This document shows, piece by piece, positions 62,623 through 64,000 of a stretch of 64,000 nucleotides of DNA. A model generated the notes under the pieces. It saw only the letters and a list, made by a program, of their open reading frames with translations. It was not told the DNA's origin and did no database searches. This DNA comes from Hyphomonas sp. TMED17. Lineage in GTDB: Bacteria; Pseudomonadota; Alphaproteobacteria; Caulobacterales; Hyphomonadaceae. The position numbers and the translations under genes are program-made. The DNA lies in assembly GCA_002172915.1 (NCBI GenBank), contig NHBW01000006.1:487210-551209 (forward strand), read 5' to 3'. Positions within the stretch are counted from its first letter, which is position 1. Every line of letters begins with the position of its first letter.

Positions 62623-64000
<1,378 letters not shown>

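Overview
The window reads as a stretch of alphaproteobacterial chromosome, dense with housekeeping genes and free of recognisable phage, transposase, CRISPR or rRNA. Pointers to Alphaproteobacteria are a PhaR-type PHA regulator, the hisC-tyrA pair, the duplicated-domain dCTP deaminase beside metZ, COQ9 beside rpsU, a CcmABCD cytochrome c maturation cluster, an NfuA/Nfu1-like scaffold, and adjacent crotonyl-CoA carboxylase/reductase and ethylmalonyl-CoA mutase genes. The order cannot be fixed from sequence inspection alone. The gene content suggests an aerobic or facultative respirer with c-type cytochromes, a PQQ-dependent periplasmic dehydrogenase, ubiquinone, and acetyl-CoA/PHB metabolism through the ethylmalonyl-CoA route.

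Layout. 0-8 kb: acyltransferase, purA, a DUF350/trypsin-like protease/pyrF run, a quinohemoprotein alcohol dehydrogenase, a YjbR protein and an SDR. 8-15.5 kb: tyrA-hisC, a lone PII gene, a methyltransferase divergent from gloB, HMG-CoA lyase divergent from a CaiB-type CoA-transferase, hisI and tRNA-Arg(CCU). 15.5-24 kb: secreted nuclease, phaR, acnA, ccmABCD, MarR/Nudix pair, yciB. 24-35 kb (most accessory): an EamA transporter split by a frameshift at an A8 tract, ABC-F, Nfu, a DUF2333-like protein, an HSL esterase, an unrecognised membrane-anchored protein, a secreted beta/gamma-crystallin, a double ATPase of peptide-transporter type, and an iron alcohol dehydrogenase. 35-41.5 kb: the complete tolQRAB-pal-cpoB cell-envelope operon plus tilS. 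41.5-46.5 kb: ccr and ecm flanking a D-amino-acid transaminase and a small membrane protein. 46.5-54 kb: trmB, csp and the rimP-nusA-ylxR-infB-rbfA translation operon. 54-64 kb: HxlR/SDR pair, adenosine kinase, ATP-grasp enzyme, rlmB, tRNA-Tyr and tRNA-Gly, a 1-kb gene-free region, dCTP deaminase, metZ, rpsU, COQ9 and the 3' part of gyrB.

No single large unknown system is evident. The signals most worth a second look are small: two interleaved perfect inverted repeats just after metZ, an rpsU gene with no conventional start codon at the expected place, the A8 frameshift in the EamA transporter, the 1-kb gene-free region with a strong terminator and a DnaA-box-like site, and degenerate 15-nt-period repeats in two intergenic regions.
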